Assembly (NCBI RefSeq): GCF_028369065.1
Contig: NZ_JAQNDA010000009.1
Location: 62,001 to 126,000, forward strand
Direction: 5' to 3'
DNA: 64,000 nucleotides
Source: Marinobacter sp. SS21
Lineage (GTDB): Bacteria > Pseudomonadota > Gammaproteobacteria > Pseudomonadales > Oleiphilaceae
The notes under the pieces were generated by a model. That model was not told the origin of the DNA. It ran no database searches and saw only the letters and a list, made by a program, of their open reading frames with translations. Made by a program: the position numbers and the translations under genes. Shown here piece by piece: positions 18,204 through 28,286 of the stretch (position 1 is its first letter; each line of letters starts with the position of its first letter).

Positions 18204-19058
18204 ATGGAGCACACCTATCGACTTGTGATTTCCTGCCCGGATCGGGTCGGGATTGTTGCCAAGGTCAGTAACTTCCTGTCCACCTATAACGGCTGGATTA
18301 CGGAGGCAAGTCACCACTCGGATACCCAGACCGGGTGGTTCTTTATGCGTCACGAAATCAAGGCCAGCTCCATTCCTTTCGGGCTGGACCAGTTTCGGGC
18401 GGCCTTTGAGCCGATTGCGCGGGAGTTCGACATGCGCTGGCATGTGTCGGACACTGCGCAGCCCAAACGCGTGGTTCTGATGTGCAGTAAGGAGTCCCAC
18501 TGTGTGGCCGACCTGTTGCATCGCTGGCACAGTCACGAGCTCAATGCCGAAGTGGTCGCGGTGGTATCCAATCACGACGATTTGCGTCGGATGGTCGAGT
18601 GGCACGACATTCCCTATCACCACGTGCCGGTGAGTAAGGACAATCGCGAAGAGGCTTTCAGCGAAGTCAGCAACCTGATCGATTCGTACCAGGCGGATGT
18701 GGTGGTGTTGGCCCGCTACATGCAAATCTTGCCACCGGAGTTGTGTGCCAAATACGAAGGCAAGGTGATCAATATCCATCACAGCTTTTTGCCGTCGTTT
18801 GCCGGCGCCCGCCCTTATCACCAGGCCTATAGCCGCGGCGTCAAGCTGATCGGAGCCACCTGCCACTACGTGACCCAGGACCTGGACGAAGGCCCGATCA
18901 TTGAGCAGGACGTGATCCGCATCAATCACAGCGATTCCATCGAAGACATGGTACGCCTGGGCAAGGATGTGGAGAAAAACGTACTGGCCCGGGGGCTGCG
19001 GGCGCACATTGAGGATCGCGTGATTACGTTTGAAAACAAGACGGTGGTTTTTGACTGA
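18204..19058 (+). CDS. purU: Formyltetrahydrofolate deformylase
   Basis: 284 residues. It hydrolyses 10-formyl-tetrahydrofolate to formate and tetrahydrofolate, balancing one-carbon pools. An N-terminal ACT domain (about 5-85, beginning RLVISCPDRVGIVAKV) is followed by a formyltransferase-like catalytic domain with NIHHSFLPSFAGARPYHQA (catalytic Asn and His) and the Asp in DLDEGPII. AAAGGA precedes the ATG. It sits upstream of gyrA on the same strand with 139 bp between them. Confidence 0.96.
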   Translation: MEHTYRLVISCPDRVGIVAKVSNFLSTYNGWITEASHHSDTQTGWFFMRHEIKASSIPFGLDQFRAAFEPIAREFDMRWHVSDTAQPKRVVLMCSKESHCVADLLHRWHSHELNAEVVAVVSNHDDLRRMVEWHDIPYHHVPVSKDNREEAFSEVSNLIDSYQADVVVLARYMQILPPELCAKYEGKVINIHHSFLPSFAGARPYHQAYSRGVKLIGATCHYVTQDLDEGPIIEQDVIRINHSDSIEDMVRLGKDVEKNVLARGLRAHIEDRVITFENKTVVFD

Positions 19059-19197
19059 GCTCAATGTCTGATTGTGGTAGTATCGGGCGCTTGTTCAAGA
19101 ATAACTAGGAACCTGCCGATGTCATCGCGCCTGGCGTTCAGGGTCGAACGGCCGGTTCCCCAACACGACTTCCAGCACTGCAAAGGAACCTTTCTCG

Positions 19198-21807
19198 ATG
19201 GGTGAACTAGCCAAAGAGATCCTGCCGGTAAATATTGAAGACGAGCTGAAGCAGTCCTATCTCGACTACGCCATGAGCGTCATTGTCGGGCGGGCTCTGC
19301 CAGACGTTCGTGATGGTCTCAAACCCGTACACCGGCGCGTTCTGTTCGCCATGTCCGAGCTGAGCAACGACTGGAACAAAGCGTACAAGAAGTCGGCACG
19401 TGTGGTGGGTGATGTCATCGGTAAGTACCACCCCCATGGCGACTCCGCGGTCTATGACACCATCGTGCGGATGGCCCAGCCGTTCTCGCTGCGTTACCCG
19501 CTGGTGGATGGACAGGGTAACTTTGGTTCCATCGATGGTGATAACGCAGCGGCCATGCGTTACACCGAGATTCGCATGGAGAAGATTGCCCACTCCCTGT
19601 TGGCGGATCTGGACAAGGAAACCGTGGACTTCGTGCCGAACTACGACGGCACCGAGCAGATTCCGGAAGTGTTGCCTACCCGCGTACCTAACCTGCTGGT
19701 CAACGGTTCATCAGGCATTGCGGTGGGGATGGCGACCAACATTCCGCCTCACAATCTGACCGAGGTGGTTAACGGCTGTCTGGCGCTGATCGACAATCCG
19801 GAGCTGACCGTCGATGAGCTGATGGACTACATCCCAGGGCCGGACTTTCCCACCCAGGGCATCATCAACGGCCGTGCCGGCATTGTGGAGGCCTACCGCA
19901 CCGGTCGCGGACGTATCTACATCCGTGCCCGTCACGAAATCGAGCACGACAAGAAGACCGGTCGTGACGCCATCATCATCACCGAACTGCCATATCAGCT
20001 GAACAAGGCCCGTCTGATCGAGAAGATCGCCGAGCTGGTCAAGGACAAAAAGCTGGAAGGCATTTCCGAGTTGCGGGATGAGTCCAACAAGGAAGGTATC
20101 CGGGTGGTGATCGAGTTGCGCCGTAACGAGAACCCGGACGTGATCGTCAACAACCTGTTCGCCCAGACCCAGCTGGAAACCGTGTTCGGTATCAACATGG
20201 TAGCGTTGATTGATGGCGAACCCAAGATCCTGAACCTCCGGGAGCTGCTGAATGCGTTCTTGCGTCACCGCCGCGAAGTGGTGACCCGTCGGACCATCTA
20301 TGAGCTGCGCAAGGCCCGTGAGCGTGGCCACATCCTGGAAGGCCTGACCGTTGCGTTGGCCAACATTGATGAAATCATCGAGCTGATCAAGACCTCGCCG
20401 TCCGCGGCGGAAGCGAAAGAAAAGCTGATGGCTCGCGGTTGGGCGCCCGGTGACGTCATGGCGATGCTGGAGCGGGCCGGCGAAGACGCCTGTCGCCCCG
20501 ACGAGTTGCCGGAAATCTATGGCTTGCGGGATGGTCTCTATCACCTGTCTCCGGAGCAGGCCCAGGCCATTTTGGACTTGCGTCTGCACCGCTTGACCGG
20601 GCTGGAAACCGAGAAGCTGCAGAACGAATACAAGGATATCCTGGAGAAAATCGCGGATCTGCTGGATATCCTGGGGAACCCGGAGCGGTTGTTGCAGGTT
20701 ATCCGTGACGAGCTGAACGAAGTGGTCTCCGAGTACGGCGATGACCGTCGCACCGAGATCACCAGTTCCCGTCGTGACCTGACCATCGCCGACCTGATCG
20801 ACGAGGAAGATCTGGTGGTCACCATTTCCCATGGAGGTTACGCCAAGACCCAGGCGGTGACCGATTACCAGGCCCAGCGCCGCGGCGGAAGGGGCAAGGC
20901 CGCCACGTCGATGAAGGAAGAGGATTTCATCGAGAAGTTGCTGGTCGCCAATTCCCACGACACCATTTTGTGTTTCTCCAACCGGGGCAAGGTCTATTGG
21001 CTGCGAGTGTTTGAAATTCCCCGGGCCAGCCGGGCTTCCCGCGGCCGTCCAATGGTGAACATCCTGCCGCTGGAAGACGGTGAGCGGATTACCACGTTCC
21101 TGCCGGTGCGGGATTACCCGGAAGATCATTACGTGTTGATGGCCACCTCCAACGGTGTGGTCAAGAAGACGCCGCTGCCTAACTTCTCCCGTCCTCGCAG
21201 CAACGGCCTGATCGCCCTGAGTCTGGATGACGGCGACACCCTGATTGGTGCGGCGATTACCGAGGGCGATGCCGAGGTGATGCTGTTCTCGTCAGCGGGC
21301 AAGGCGGTGCGCTTCAACGAAGAGGCCGTGCGTCCAATGAGTCGGACCGCCCGCGGTGTTCGCGGCATCCGCATGCCTGAGGGCCATCACGTGGTCTCGC
21401 TGATCATCCCGCAGTCGGAGGGGGTGATTCTCACCGCCAGTGAGAATGGTTACGGCAAGCGCACCTCGATCGAGGAATTCCCTACCTACAGCCGTGGCAG
21501 TCAGGGGGTCATTGCGATGCAGTGCTCCGACCGCAACGGTAACCTGGTGACGGCATTGCAGTTGTTCAATGGCGACGAGATGATGCTGATTTCCGATAAG
21601 GGCACGCTGGTACGTACCCGGACGGACGAAGTCTCGATCCTGAGTCGTAACACCCAAGGGGTTCGTCTCATCAAGCTGTCTCAGGAAGATGAGCGGTTGG
21701 TGGGGGTTGAACGTATTGCCGAGAGCGATGCTGAGCCGGTTAATGACCTGGAAAGTGACGAAGACGGTTCGCCTCAGGGTGTCATCGAAGAGGCTGGCGA
21801 AGAGTAA
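19198..21807 (+). CDS. gyrA: DNA gyrase subunit A
   Basis: 869 residues. It is the breakage-reunion subunit of gyrase, which adds negative supercoils with GyrB. The catalytic tyrosine is Y122 in AMRYTEIR. The quinolone-determining region keeps S83 and D87 ([10 protein letters not shown]), the residues of drug-sensitive enzymes. The C-terminal domain has the GyrA box QRRGGRGK, needed for DNA wrapping, and ends in an acidic tail. AAAGGA precedes the ATG. It lies upstream of serC in the same direction, as in Pseudomonas, with 79 bp between them. Confidence 0.98.
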   Translation: MGELAKEILPVNIEDELKQSYLDYAMSVIVGRALPDVRDGLKPVHRRVLFAMSELSNDWNKAYKKSARVVGDVIGKYHPHGDSAVYDTIVRMAQPFSLRYPLVDGQGNFGSIDGDNAAAMRYTEIRMEKIAHSLLADLDKETVDFVPNYDGTEQIPEVLPTRVPNLLVNGSSGIAVGMATNIPPHNLTEVVNGCLALIDNPELTVDELMDYIPGPDFPTQGIINGRAGIVEAYRTGRGRIYIRARHEIEHDKKTGRDAIIITELPYQLNKARLIEKIAELVKDKKLEGISELRDESNKEGIRVVIELRRNENPDVIVNNLFAQTQLETVFGINMVALIDGEPKILNLRELLNAFLRHRREVVTRRTIYELRKARERGHILEGLTVALANIDEIIELIKTSPSAAEAKEKLMARGWAPGDVMAMLERAGEDACRPDELPEIYGLRDGLYHLSPEQAQAILDLRLHRLTGLETEKLQNEYKDILEKIADLLDILGNPERLLQVIRDELNEVVSEYGDDRRTEITSSRRDLTIADLIDEEDLVVTISHGGYAKTQAVTDYQAQRRGGRGKAATSMKEEDFIEKLLVANSHDTILCFSNRGKVYWLRVFEIPRASRASRGRPMVNILPLEDGERITTFLPVRDYPEDHYVLMATSNGVVKKTPLPNFSRPRSNGLIALSLDDGDTLIGAAITEGDAEVMLFSSAGKAVRFNEEAVRPMSRTARGVRGIRMPEGHHVVSLIIPQSEGVILTASENGYGKRTSIEEFPTYSRGSQGVIAMQCSDRNGNLVTALQLFNGDEMMLISDKGTLVRTRTDEVSILSRNTQGVRLIKLSQEDERLVGVERIAESDAEPVNDLESDEDGSPQGVIEEAGEE

Positions 21808-21886
21808 GGCCGCAACCCCGCGCCGGCAGGTGGAATTCGCCCGCCGGGGTGCACGAATACCGATTATTGTGAGAGATCAGTGAAGT

Positions 21887-22969
21887 ATGAGCAGGGCGTA
21901 TAACTTTTGTGCGGGTCCGGCCACGTTGCCGGAAACCGTGCTGACCCAGGCGCGGGAAGAAATGCTGGATTGGCGGGGCAGCGGCATGTCGGTGATGGAA
22001 ATGAGCCATCGCAGCGACGAGTTCGTGGAGATTGCTGAAACGGCGGAACGGGACCTGCGGGAATTGGCCGGGGTTTCCGACGATTACGCGGTGCTGTTCA
22101 TGCAGGGTGGGGCGAGCAGTCAGTTCGCCGCGATCCCGCTGAACCTGCTGGGTGAGAAGGGCTCTGCCGATTACGTCAACACCGGTATCTGGTCCAAGAA
22201 AGCCATCGCCGAAGCCAGTCGCTATGCCCAGGTTAATGTGGTGGCCAGCAGTGCCGAGCAGAATTTCACCACGGTACCCGATCCGGCGTCCTGGTCGATC
22301 AATCCGGACGCCGCCTACCTGCATTACACGCCGAACGAAACCATCGGTGGGGTTGAGTTTGACTTCGTGCCGGACAGTGACAAGGTGCCGCTGGTTGCCG
22401 ACCTGTCGTCCACCATCCTGTCACGGCCGCTGGACGTCTCCCGGTTCGGTCTGATCTACGCTGGCGCACAAAAGAACATCGGTCCCTCCGGGCTGGTGGT
22501 GGTCATGGTCCGCAAGGACCTGCTCGGCAAGGCCCGGGCAGAGACCCCGACCATGATGAACTACCAGGTGATCGCCGATAACGGCTCCATGTACAACACC
22601 CCGGCCACCTATTCCTGGTACCTTGCCGGATTGGTGTTCAAGTGGCTCAAGGAGCAGGGCGGTGTCGCTGCCATGGGCGAGATCAACCAGCGCAAGGCCA
22701 GCAAACTGTACGACTTCATCGACGGCAATGATTTCTACGCCAATCCGGTGGTGCCACGCTTCCGGTCGTGGATGAATGTGCCCTTCACGCTGGCAGATGA
22801 GGCCCTGAACGGCGCCTTCCTCGAAGGCGCTGAGGCGCGGGGATTGCTGAACCTGAAGGGGCATCGTTCCGTTGGTGGCATGAGGGCGAGCATCTATAAC
22901 GCCATGCCAGAGGCCGGTGTGGACGCCCTGATCGACTATATGGCGACGTTCGCCAGGGAGCGGGGCTGA
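21887..22969 (+). CDS. serC: Phosphoserine aminotransferase
   Basis: 360 residues, normal length. It transaminates 3-phosphohydroxypyruvate to phosphoserine (serine path) and acts in pyridoxal phosphate synthesis. The PLP lysine is K196 in YAGAQKNIGPSG. The start YNFCAGPATLP is typical. The ribosome site is weak (GAGAG). It opens a run of amino-acid genes; pheA begins 2 bp after its stop, so the pair is surely one transcript. Confidence 0.97.
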   Translation: MSRAYNFCAGPATLPETVLTQAREEMLDWRGSGMSVMEMSHRSDEFVEIAETAERDLRELAGVSDDYAVLFMQGGASSQFAAIPLNLLGEKGSADYVNTGIWSKKAIAEASRYAQVNVVASSAEQNFTTVPDPASWSINPDAAYLHYTPNETIGGVEFDFVPDSDKVPLVADLSSTILSRPLDVSRFGLIYAGAQKNIGPSGLVVVMVRKDLLGKARAETPTMMNYQVIADNGSMYNTPATYSWYLAGLVFKWLKEQGGVAAMGEINQRKASKLYDFIDGNDFYANPVVPRFRSWMNVPFTLADEALNGAFLEGAEARGLLNLKGHRSVGGMRASIYNAMPEAGVDALIDYMATFARERG

Positions 22970-22971
22970 TC

Positions 22972-24069
22972 ATGAGTGACGAGCAAACCCGTCTGGGAGA
23001 ACTCCGCGACCGGATCGACGATCTGGACCAGCAAATCATGGACCTGATCAGCGCCCGGGCTCGCTGTGCCCAGGAAGTGGCCGAGGTCAAGCTGAGCCAC
23101 AATTCCGGCCAGGACGTGTTTTTCTACCGGCCGGAGCGGGAAGCACAAGTGCTGCGACGGATTAAAGAACAGAATCCCGGCCCCTTGTCTGGCGAAGAGA
23201 TGGCCCGCCTGTTCCGGGAGGTCATGTCGGCCTGTCTGGCGCTGGAAAAGCCCATGCACATTGCGTTTCTGGGGCCTGCCGGTACCTTTACCCAGGCCGC
23301 AGCGCTGAAGCATTTTGGTCACTCGGTGATCAGTGTGCCGCTGCCCGCCATTGATGCGGTGTTCCGGGAGGTGGAATCTGGCGCGGCGCATTACGGGGTC
23401 GTGCCGGTGGAGAACTCCACTGAGGGTATGATCAACCACACCCTGGATATGTTCATGTCTTCGCCGCTGAAGATTTGCGGCGAGGTGCAGTTGCGGATTC
23501 ATCATCACCTGTTGGCCTCTGAGGACAACAAAGACGGCAAGATTACCCGCATTTATTCCCATCAGCAGTCCTTCGCCCAATGTCGTCAATGGCTGGATGC
23601 CAATCGTTACGGCGTCGAGCGGGTGGCCGTCAGCAGCAATGCCGAAGCAGCCCGGCGAGCGGCGGAAGAACCCGGTACCGCCGCCATTGCCGGCGATATG
23701 GCCGCCGAGCTGTACGGACTTGAGAAACTGGCTGGCAGCATTGAGGATCGCCCAGACAACACCACACGCTTCCTGATTATTGGCCGGGAAAGCGTGGGGA
23801 CCAGTGGTCAGGACAAGTCCTCGATCCTCGTTTCCATGCGCAACAAGCCTGGCGCTCTCTATCAGCTGCTTGAGCCGTTCCATCGTAACGGCATCAGTCT
23901 GACCCGCATTGAAACCCGGCCATCTCCCAGCGGCACCTGGGCCTATGTGTTCTACATCGACTTTGAAGGGCATATGGACGATCCGGCTGTGAGCAAGGTG
24001 CTGGCTGAGATCGACGACGAAGCGGTGGAGCTGAAGCGGCTCGGCTCTTATCCTATTGGTGTGCTCTAG
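22972..24069 (+). CDS. pheA: Bifunctional chorismate mutase / prephenate dehydratase (P-protein)
   Basis: 365 residues. It converts chorismate to prephenate and then phenylpyruvate, the phenylalanine branch. An AroQ-type chorismate mutase (about 5-95, LRDRIDDLDQQIMDLI) is followed by a prephenate dehydratase (about 97-275, with FLGPAGTFTQ, VPVENSTEG and the TR of NTTRFLI) and a C-terminal ACT domain (about 285-360, with ESRP-like TRIETRPS) for phenylalanine feedback. GGAG in the end of serC serves as the ribosome site. Confidence 0.97.
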   Translation: MSDEQTRLGELRDRIDDLDQQIMDLISARARCAQEVAEVKLSHNSGQDVFFYRPEREAQVLRRIKEQNPGPLSGEEMARLFREVMSACLALEKPMHIAFLGPAGTFTQAAALKHFGHSVISVPLPAIDAVFREVESGAAHYGVVPVENSTEGMINHTLDMFMSSPLKICGEVQLRIHHHLLASEDNKDGKITRIYSHQQSFAQCRQWLDANRYGVERVAVSSNAEAARRAAEEPGTAAIAGDMAAELYGLEKLAGSIEDRPDNTTRFLIIGRESVGTSGQDKSSILVSMRNKPGALYQLLEPFHRNGISLTRIETRPSPSGTWAYVFYIDFEGHMDDPAVSKVLAEIDDEAVELKRLGSYPIGVL

Positions 24070-24123
24070 GTTCCAAATTTTTCGGCCGGCTCCTCCGGGA
24101 ATCCGGCTCGGGAGGCTCAAAGT

Positions 24124-25254
24124 ATGTCGGTTGATTATCAGGCGCTGGCGGTAGCCGGCGTCCAGGCGCTGTCGCCGTATCAGCCGGGCAAGCCCATTGA
24201 GGAGCTTGCCCGGGAGTTTGGCCTGGATCCCGAGGGGATCGTCAAGCTGGCCAGTAACGAGAACCCCCTGGGGCCCAGCCCGGTGGCGCTGGCCGCGGCG
24301 CGTCAGGCGCTCGACGAGCTCTGTCGTTACCCCGACGGCAATGGCTTCAGCCTGAAAAGCAGGTTGGCCGATCGGCTTGGGGTGTCGCCTGAGCAACTGA
24401 CGCTGGGGAACGGTTCCAACGACATCCTGGAAGTCATCGCCCGTTGTTTTGCCGATGCTCGGGCGGAGGTCGTGTATTCCCAGTACGCCTTCGCGATCTA
24501 CCCCCTGGTTACCCAGGCCATCGGTGCCAAAGGTGTCTGCGTGCCTGCCAAGGGTTGGGGTCATGATCTGGACGCCATGGCGGCAGCCGTCACTGAGCGT
24601 ACCAAACTGATTTTTATCGCCAATCCCAACAATCCGACCGGTACGGTACACGACGCCGAGGCTGTCGAAGCCTTTATGGAGCAGCTGCCGTCCCGGGTTC
24701 TGGTGGTACTGGACGAAGCCTACTGTGAATATCTGGAAGACCGCGAAGGCGACAGTGTGCGCTGGCTGGCGCGTTTTCCTAATCTGATCATAACCCGGAC
24801 CTTTTCCAAGGCCTGGGGGCTGGCGGCGCTGCGGGTTGGCTACAGCGTCAGTTCGGCGGCCATTGCCGATATCCTCAACCGGGTTCGTCAGCCGTTTAAT
24901 GTTGACTCCATCGCATTGGCTGCCGCAACGGCCGTATTGGACGACGAGGACTACCTGCAGCGCTCCCGGGCCGCTAACGACGCCGGCATGGCCCAGCTCG
25001 AACAGGGGTTCAAGGCGTTGAACCTCGATTTCATTCCCTCTGCGGGCAACTTTATCGCGGTGGAGGTCGGTGACAGGGCCGGCGATATCTATCAGGCGTT
25101 GTTGGCGCAAGGGGTCATAGTAAGGCCCATCGCAGGCTACGGCATGCCCCGCCATTTACGGGTCTCGATTGGTTTGGCTGAAGAAAACCAGCGTCTTCTG
25201 GATGCCTTGACTGTGGCATTGGGGCAGGTTGACCAAGGAGCTTTGGGTGGCTGA
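24124..25254 (+). CDS. hisC: Histidinol-phosphate / aromatic aminotransferase
   Basis: 376 residues, class I/II PLP aminotransferase of the HisC group. The PLP lysine is K229 in TRTFSKAWGL, and NPNNPTGT and LDEAYCEY bind cofactor. HisC makes histidinol phosphate and often also transaminates phenylpyruvate and hydroxyphenylpyruvate. Its place between pheA and tyrA argues for a role in aromatic amino acids. GGGAGG precedes the ATG. The 54-bp gap after pheA can fold into a GC-rich hairpin that includes this ribosome site. Confidence 0.93.
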   Translation: MSVDYQALAVAGVQALSPYQPGKPIEELAREFGLDPEGIVKLASNENPLGPSPVALAAARQALDELCRYPDGNGFSLKSRLADRLGVSPEQLTLGNGSNDILEVIARCFADARAEVVYSQYAFAIYPLVTQAIGAKGVCVPAKGWGHDLDAMAAAVTERTKLIFIANPNNPTGTVHDAEAVEAFMEQLPSRVLVVLDEAYCEYLEDREGDSVRWLARFPNLIITRTFSKAWGLAALRVGYSVSSAAIADILNRVRQPFNVDSIALAAATAVLDDEDYLQRSRAANDAGMAQLEQGFKALNLDFIPSAGNFIAVEVGDRAGDIYQALLAQGVIVRPIAGYGMPRHLRVSIGLAEENQRLLDALTVALGQVDQGALGG

Positions 25255-27472
25255 TTCGGGCCCTGTTTTTCAACGTATGGCGGTGATTGGCCTGGGTCTC
25301 ATCGGTGGCTCCTTGGCGGCGGCCGTCCGCGCGAACCGGTTGGCGGGCGAAGTGGTGGCTGCCGACAAGCGATTCGACGATGTTCTGACCGGCCTGGAGC
25401 TTGGCATCATTGATGAGGCGGCGGAGACCCTTGAGCAGGCCGTTCGTGGTGCCGACCTGGTGGTGGTCGCGGTCCCGGTGCGGGCGACCGAAGCGGTGCT
25501 TCAGGAAATCAAACCCTATCTGTCTGCCGATGCGGTGCTGACCGATGTTGGCAGTACCAAGGCCAGTTTTGTCAGTGCGGTGCAGTCGGTGTTCGGTGAG
25601 GTTGGCCCCCACGTGATTCCCGGTCACCCCATTGCCGGTTCCGAGAAAAGCGGGGTTCGCGCAGCCAACCCGGATCTGTTTGCTAATCACAAGATCATTC
25701 TCACCCCAGCGGACAACACCGAGCCCAACCGGCTGGCGAGGCTGTCCGCGTTATGGGAAGGCTGTGGCGCAACGGTGCTGACCATGTCGGTGGCGTATCA
25801 CGACGAGGTTCTGGCGGCCACCAGCCACCTGCCGCATTTGATTGCGTTTTCGTTGGTGGATACGCTGGCGGGGGAGGATGAGAACATGGACATCTTCCGC
25901 TATGCCGCTGGCGGGTTTCGCGATTTTACCCGAATCGCCGCCAGCGACCCGGTTATGTGGCACGACATTTTCCTTTCCAACCAGCAGGCGGTACTGCGGG
26001 TCATTGACCATTTTACTCGTGACCTGGGCCAACTTCGTACGGCCATAGCGCAGCAGGACAGTGCTACCCTGCTTAGGGTTTTCAGTCGCGCCAAGGCGGC
26101 TCGGGAACATTTTTCAAAAATGCTTTCAGGACAGGCGTACGTGACAGACATGAGTCAGAATCAGGTAACTTTCCAGCTCAAGCCCGGTGGCAGCGTCACT
26201 GGCGATATCCGGGTGCCGGGTGATAAATCCATCTCCCATCGTTCGATCATGCTGGGTGCTCTGGCGGACGGCATTACCGAGGTCAAGGGGTTCCTGGAGG
26301 GTGAAGACAGCCTGGCGACTTTGCAGGCGTTCCGCGACATGGGGGTCACCATCGAGGGGCCCGATAACGGCTTCGTGCGGATTCATGGTGTGGGGATCGA
26401 CGGGTTGCAGGCGCCCCGGGGGCCGTTGTACCTGGGTAACTCCGGAACCGCCATGCGGTTGTTTGCCGGCTTGTTGGCGGCACAGGGGTTTGATTCCGAG
26501 CTGACTGGAGACGAGAGTCTGTCCCGCCGTCCCATGGGGCGTGTGGCCGATCCGTTGCGGGCAATGGGCGCGGTTATCGATACCGCCGAAGGTGGGCGTC
26601 CGCCCATGAAGATTCGCGGCGGGCAACCCCTGACCGGTATTCATTATGAGATGCCGGTAGCCAGTGCCCAGGTGAAGTCCTGCCTGTTGCTGGCGGGTCT
26701 CTATGCCGGTGGGGTCACCTCGGTGACCGAACCGGCACCAACCCGAGATCATACCGAGCGAATGCTGGACGGTTTTGGCTACCACGTACACCGCAAAGGT
26801 GCGACTGCCAGCGTCAGTGGCGGCGGCCGGCTGGCGGCAACGGCCATTGATGTGCCGGCCGACATATCGTCGGCCGCGTTCTTCCTGGTTGCGGCCAGCA
26901 TCGCACCGGATTCGGACCTGACGCTGCGCCACGTCGGCATGAATCCGACCCGGGTCGGGGTGATCAACATCCTGAGGCTGATGGGTGCCAATATCGAGAT
27001 TCTCAACGAGCGTGAGATCGGTGGCGAGCCGGTCGCGGACCTGCGGGTACGTTCTGCCGAGCTGACCGGGATCGACATCCCCGAAGATCAGGTACCGCTG
27101 GCCATTGATGAGTTCCCGGTGTTGTTCATTGCCGCTACTTGCGCCACAGGCGAGACCGTGCTGCGTGGCGCCGAGGAGCTGCGAGTCAAGGAAAGCGATC
27201 GTATTCAGGTGATGGCCGATGGGCTGGCCGCTGTCGGCGTCGAATCCACCGTCACCCCAGACGGCATCGTCATCCAGGGTGGTCAGGAAATTGCGGGCGG
27301 TACTGTCGACAGTCATGGTGATCATCGTATCGCCATGTCGTTCGCCGTCGCCTCCTTGCGCGCCACCGGGCCAATTCAGGTGACTGACTGTGCCAATGTG
27401 GCCACCTCGTTCCCGGGCTTTGTCGAGCTGGCGCGGCAAACCGGAATCCAGATTGCCGCAGAGGGAGTGTGA
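25247..27472 (+). CDS. tyrA-aroA: Fused prephenate dehydrogenase / EPSP synthase
   Basis: 741 residues from a GTG at 25247 placed 7 bp after GGAG; it overlaps the hisC stop by 8 bp. The N-terminal ~290 residues are TyrA (VIGLGLIGGSLAA nucleotide fold, GHPIAGSEKSG), which oxidises prephenate toward tyrosine. The remainder is AroA (5-enolpyruvylshikimate-3-phosphate synthase), with VPGDKSISHRSIML, LGNSGTAMRLFAG and RVKESDRIQVMADGL. The same fusion is known in Pseudomonas and relatives. Dehydrogenase and synthase domains both look intact. An upstream TTG start is possible but lacks a ribosome site. Confidence 0.95.
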   Translation: MADSGPVFQRMAVIGLGLIGGSLAAAVRANRLAGEVVAADKRFDDVLTGLELGIIDEAAETLEQAVRGADLVVVAVPVRATEAVLQEIKPYLSADAVLTDVGSTKASFVSAVQSVFGEVGPHVIPGHPIAGSEKSGVRAANPDLFANHKIILTPADNTEPNRLARLSALWEGCGATVLTMSVAYHDEVLAATSHLPHLIAFSLVDTLAGEDENMDIFRYAAGGFRDFTRIAASDPVMWHDIFLSNQQAVLRVIDHFTRDLGQLRTAIAQQDSATLLRVFSRAKAAREHFSKMLSGQAYVTDMSQNQVTFQLKPGGSVTGDIRVPGDKSISHRSIMLGALADGITEVKGFLEGEDSLATLQAFRDMGVTIEGPDNGFVRIHGVGIDGLQAPRGPLYLGNSGTAMRLFAGLLAAQGFDSELTGDESLSRRPMGRVADPLRAMGAVIDTAEGGRPPMKIRGGQPLTGIHYEMPVASAQVKSCLLLAGLYAGGVTSVTEPAPTRDHTERMLDGFGYHVHRKGATASVSGGGRLAATAIDVPADISSAAFFLVAASIAPDSDLTLRHVGMNPTRVGVINILRLMGANIEILNEREIGGEPVADLRVRSAELTGIDIPEDQVPLAIDEFPVLFIAATCATGETVLRGAEELRVKESDRIQVMADGLAAVGVESTVTPDGIVIQGGQEIAGGTVDSHGDHRIAMSFAVASLRATGPIQVTDCANVATSFPGFVELARQTGIQIAAEGV

Positions 27473-27475
27473 GCT

Positions 27476-28156
27476 ATGGCCGAGTTATCCATTCCCGTGA
27501 TCACCATTGACGGACCCGGAGGGTCGGGTAAGGGCACCATTACCCAGATGTTGGCGCGCAGGCTGGGCTGGCACCTGTTGGACAGCGGCGCGCTGTATCG
27601 TTTGACCGCCCTGGCCGCGCTCCGGCAGGGCGTGCAGTTTGATGATGAAGCCGGCCTTGTGCGGGTGGCGGCGTCACTGGATGTGTCCTTTGAACCCACG
27701 CCGGCGGGGGAGCCGGTCAAGGTCATTTTGGCGGGCGAGGACGTTACCGACGATATTCGCACGGAAGGCTGCGGTGACAATGCCTCCCGGGTCGCGGTGA
27801 TTCAGGCGGTACGGGATGCCTTGTTGCAGCGCCAGCGGGATTTTCGCCAGGCACCCGGCCTTGTGGCCGATGGTCGGGACATGGGGACCGTGGTTTTTCC
27901 GGACGCACCCACCAAGATTTTCCTGACCGCCAGCCCCGAGGAGCGGGCCCGCAGGCGCTACGGTCAGTTGAAGGACGCAGGGCTCAGTGTTAATATTGAT
28001 GCCCTTTTAGAAGAGATTCGGGCGCGCGATGACCGGGATATGAACCGTTCTGCCGCCCCGCTTAAACCGGCAGAGGATGCGCAAGTCATTGACTCTACAG
28101 GTTTAAGCATCGAAGAGGTGTTGGGTAGGGTGATCGCCGCGGCAGGTCAGGCCTAA
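27476..28156 (+). CDS. cmk: Cytidylate kinase
   Basis: 226 residues. It phosphorylates CMP and dCMP with ATP. The P-loop [11 protein letters not shown] at the N-terminus, LLDSGALYR, and [13 protein letters not shown] are family hallmarks. GGGAG precedes the ATG, and the gene starts 3 bp after the aroA stop. The cmk-rpsA order is conserved across gammaproteobacteria. Confidence 0.96.
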   Translation: MAELSIPVITIDGPGGSGKGTITQMLARRLGWHLLDSGALYRLTALAALRQGVQFDDEAGLVRVAASLDVSFEPTPAGEPVKVILAGEDVTDDIRTEGCGDNASRVAVIQAVRDALLQRQRDFRQAPGLVADGRDMGTVVFPDAPTKIFLTASPEERARRRYGQLKDAGLSVNIDALLEEIRARDDRDMNRSAAPLKPAEDAQVIDSTGLSIEEVLGRVIAAAGQA

Positions 28157-28236
28157 TCGCACCTTTTTGTCGTTGGAATGCCGGATTCGGTGTAAAACCG
28201 CCAGCCATTGGCCGTATTCGGTAACTTACTAACAGA

Positions 28237-28256
28237 CCGTGTTGCTGGTAACACGG
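28237..28256 (+). promoter_or_regulatory. Hairpin in the rpsA leader
   Basis: CCGTGTT and AACACGG form a perfect 7-bp stem with a 6-base loop, ending 30 bp before the rpsA start. In E. coli the rpsA leader is folded and mediates autoregulation by S1, so this could be the equivalent. Confidence 0.4.
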
Positions 28257-28286
28257 AGTTAACTTGCGTTGATCATAGGACACATA

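Noticed and set aside
19077..19082. TAGTAT as a -10 box for gyrA
   Set aside because: No -35 element at a proper distance, so I did not list a promoter.
22936..25155. 739-residue open frame on the minus strand
   Set aside because: It lies antisense to pheA and hisC, has no family motif or ribosome site, and is typical of long shadow frames in GC-rich DNA.
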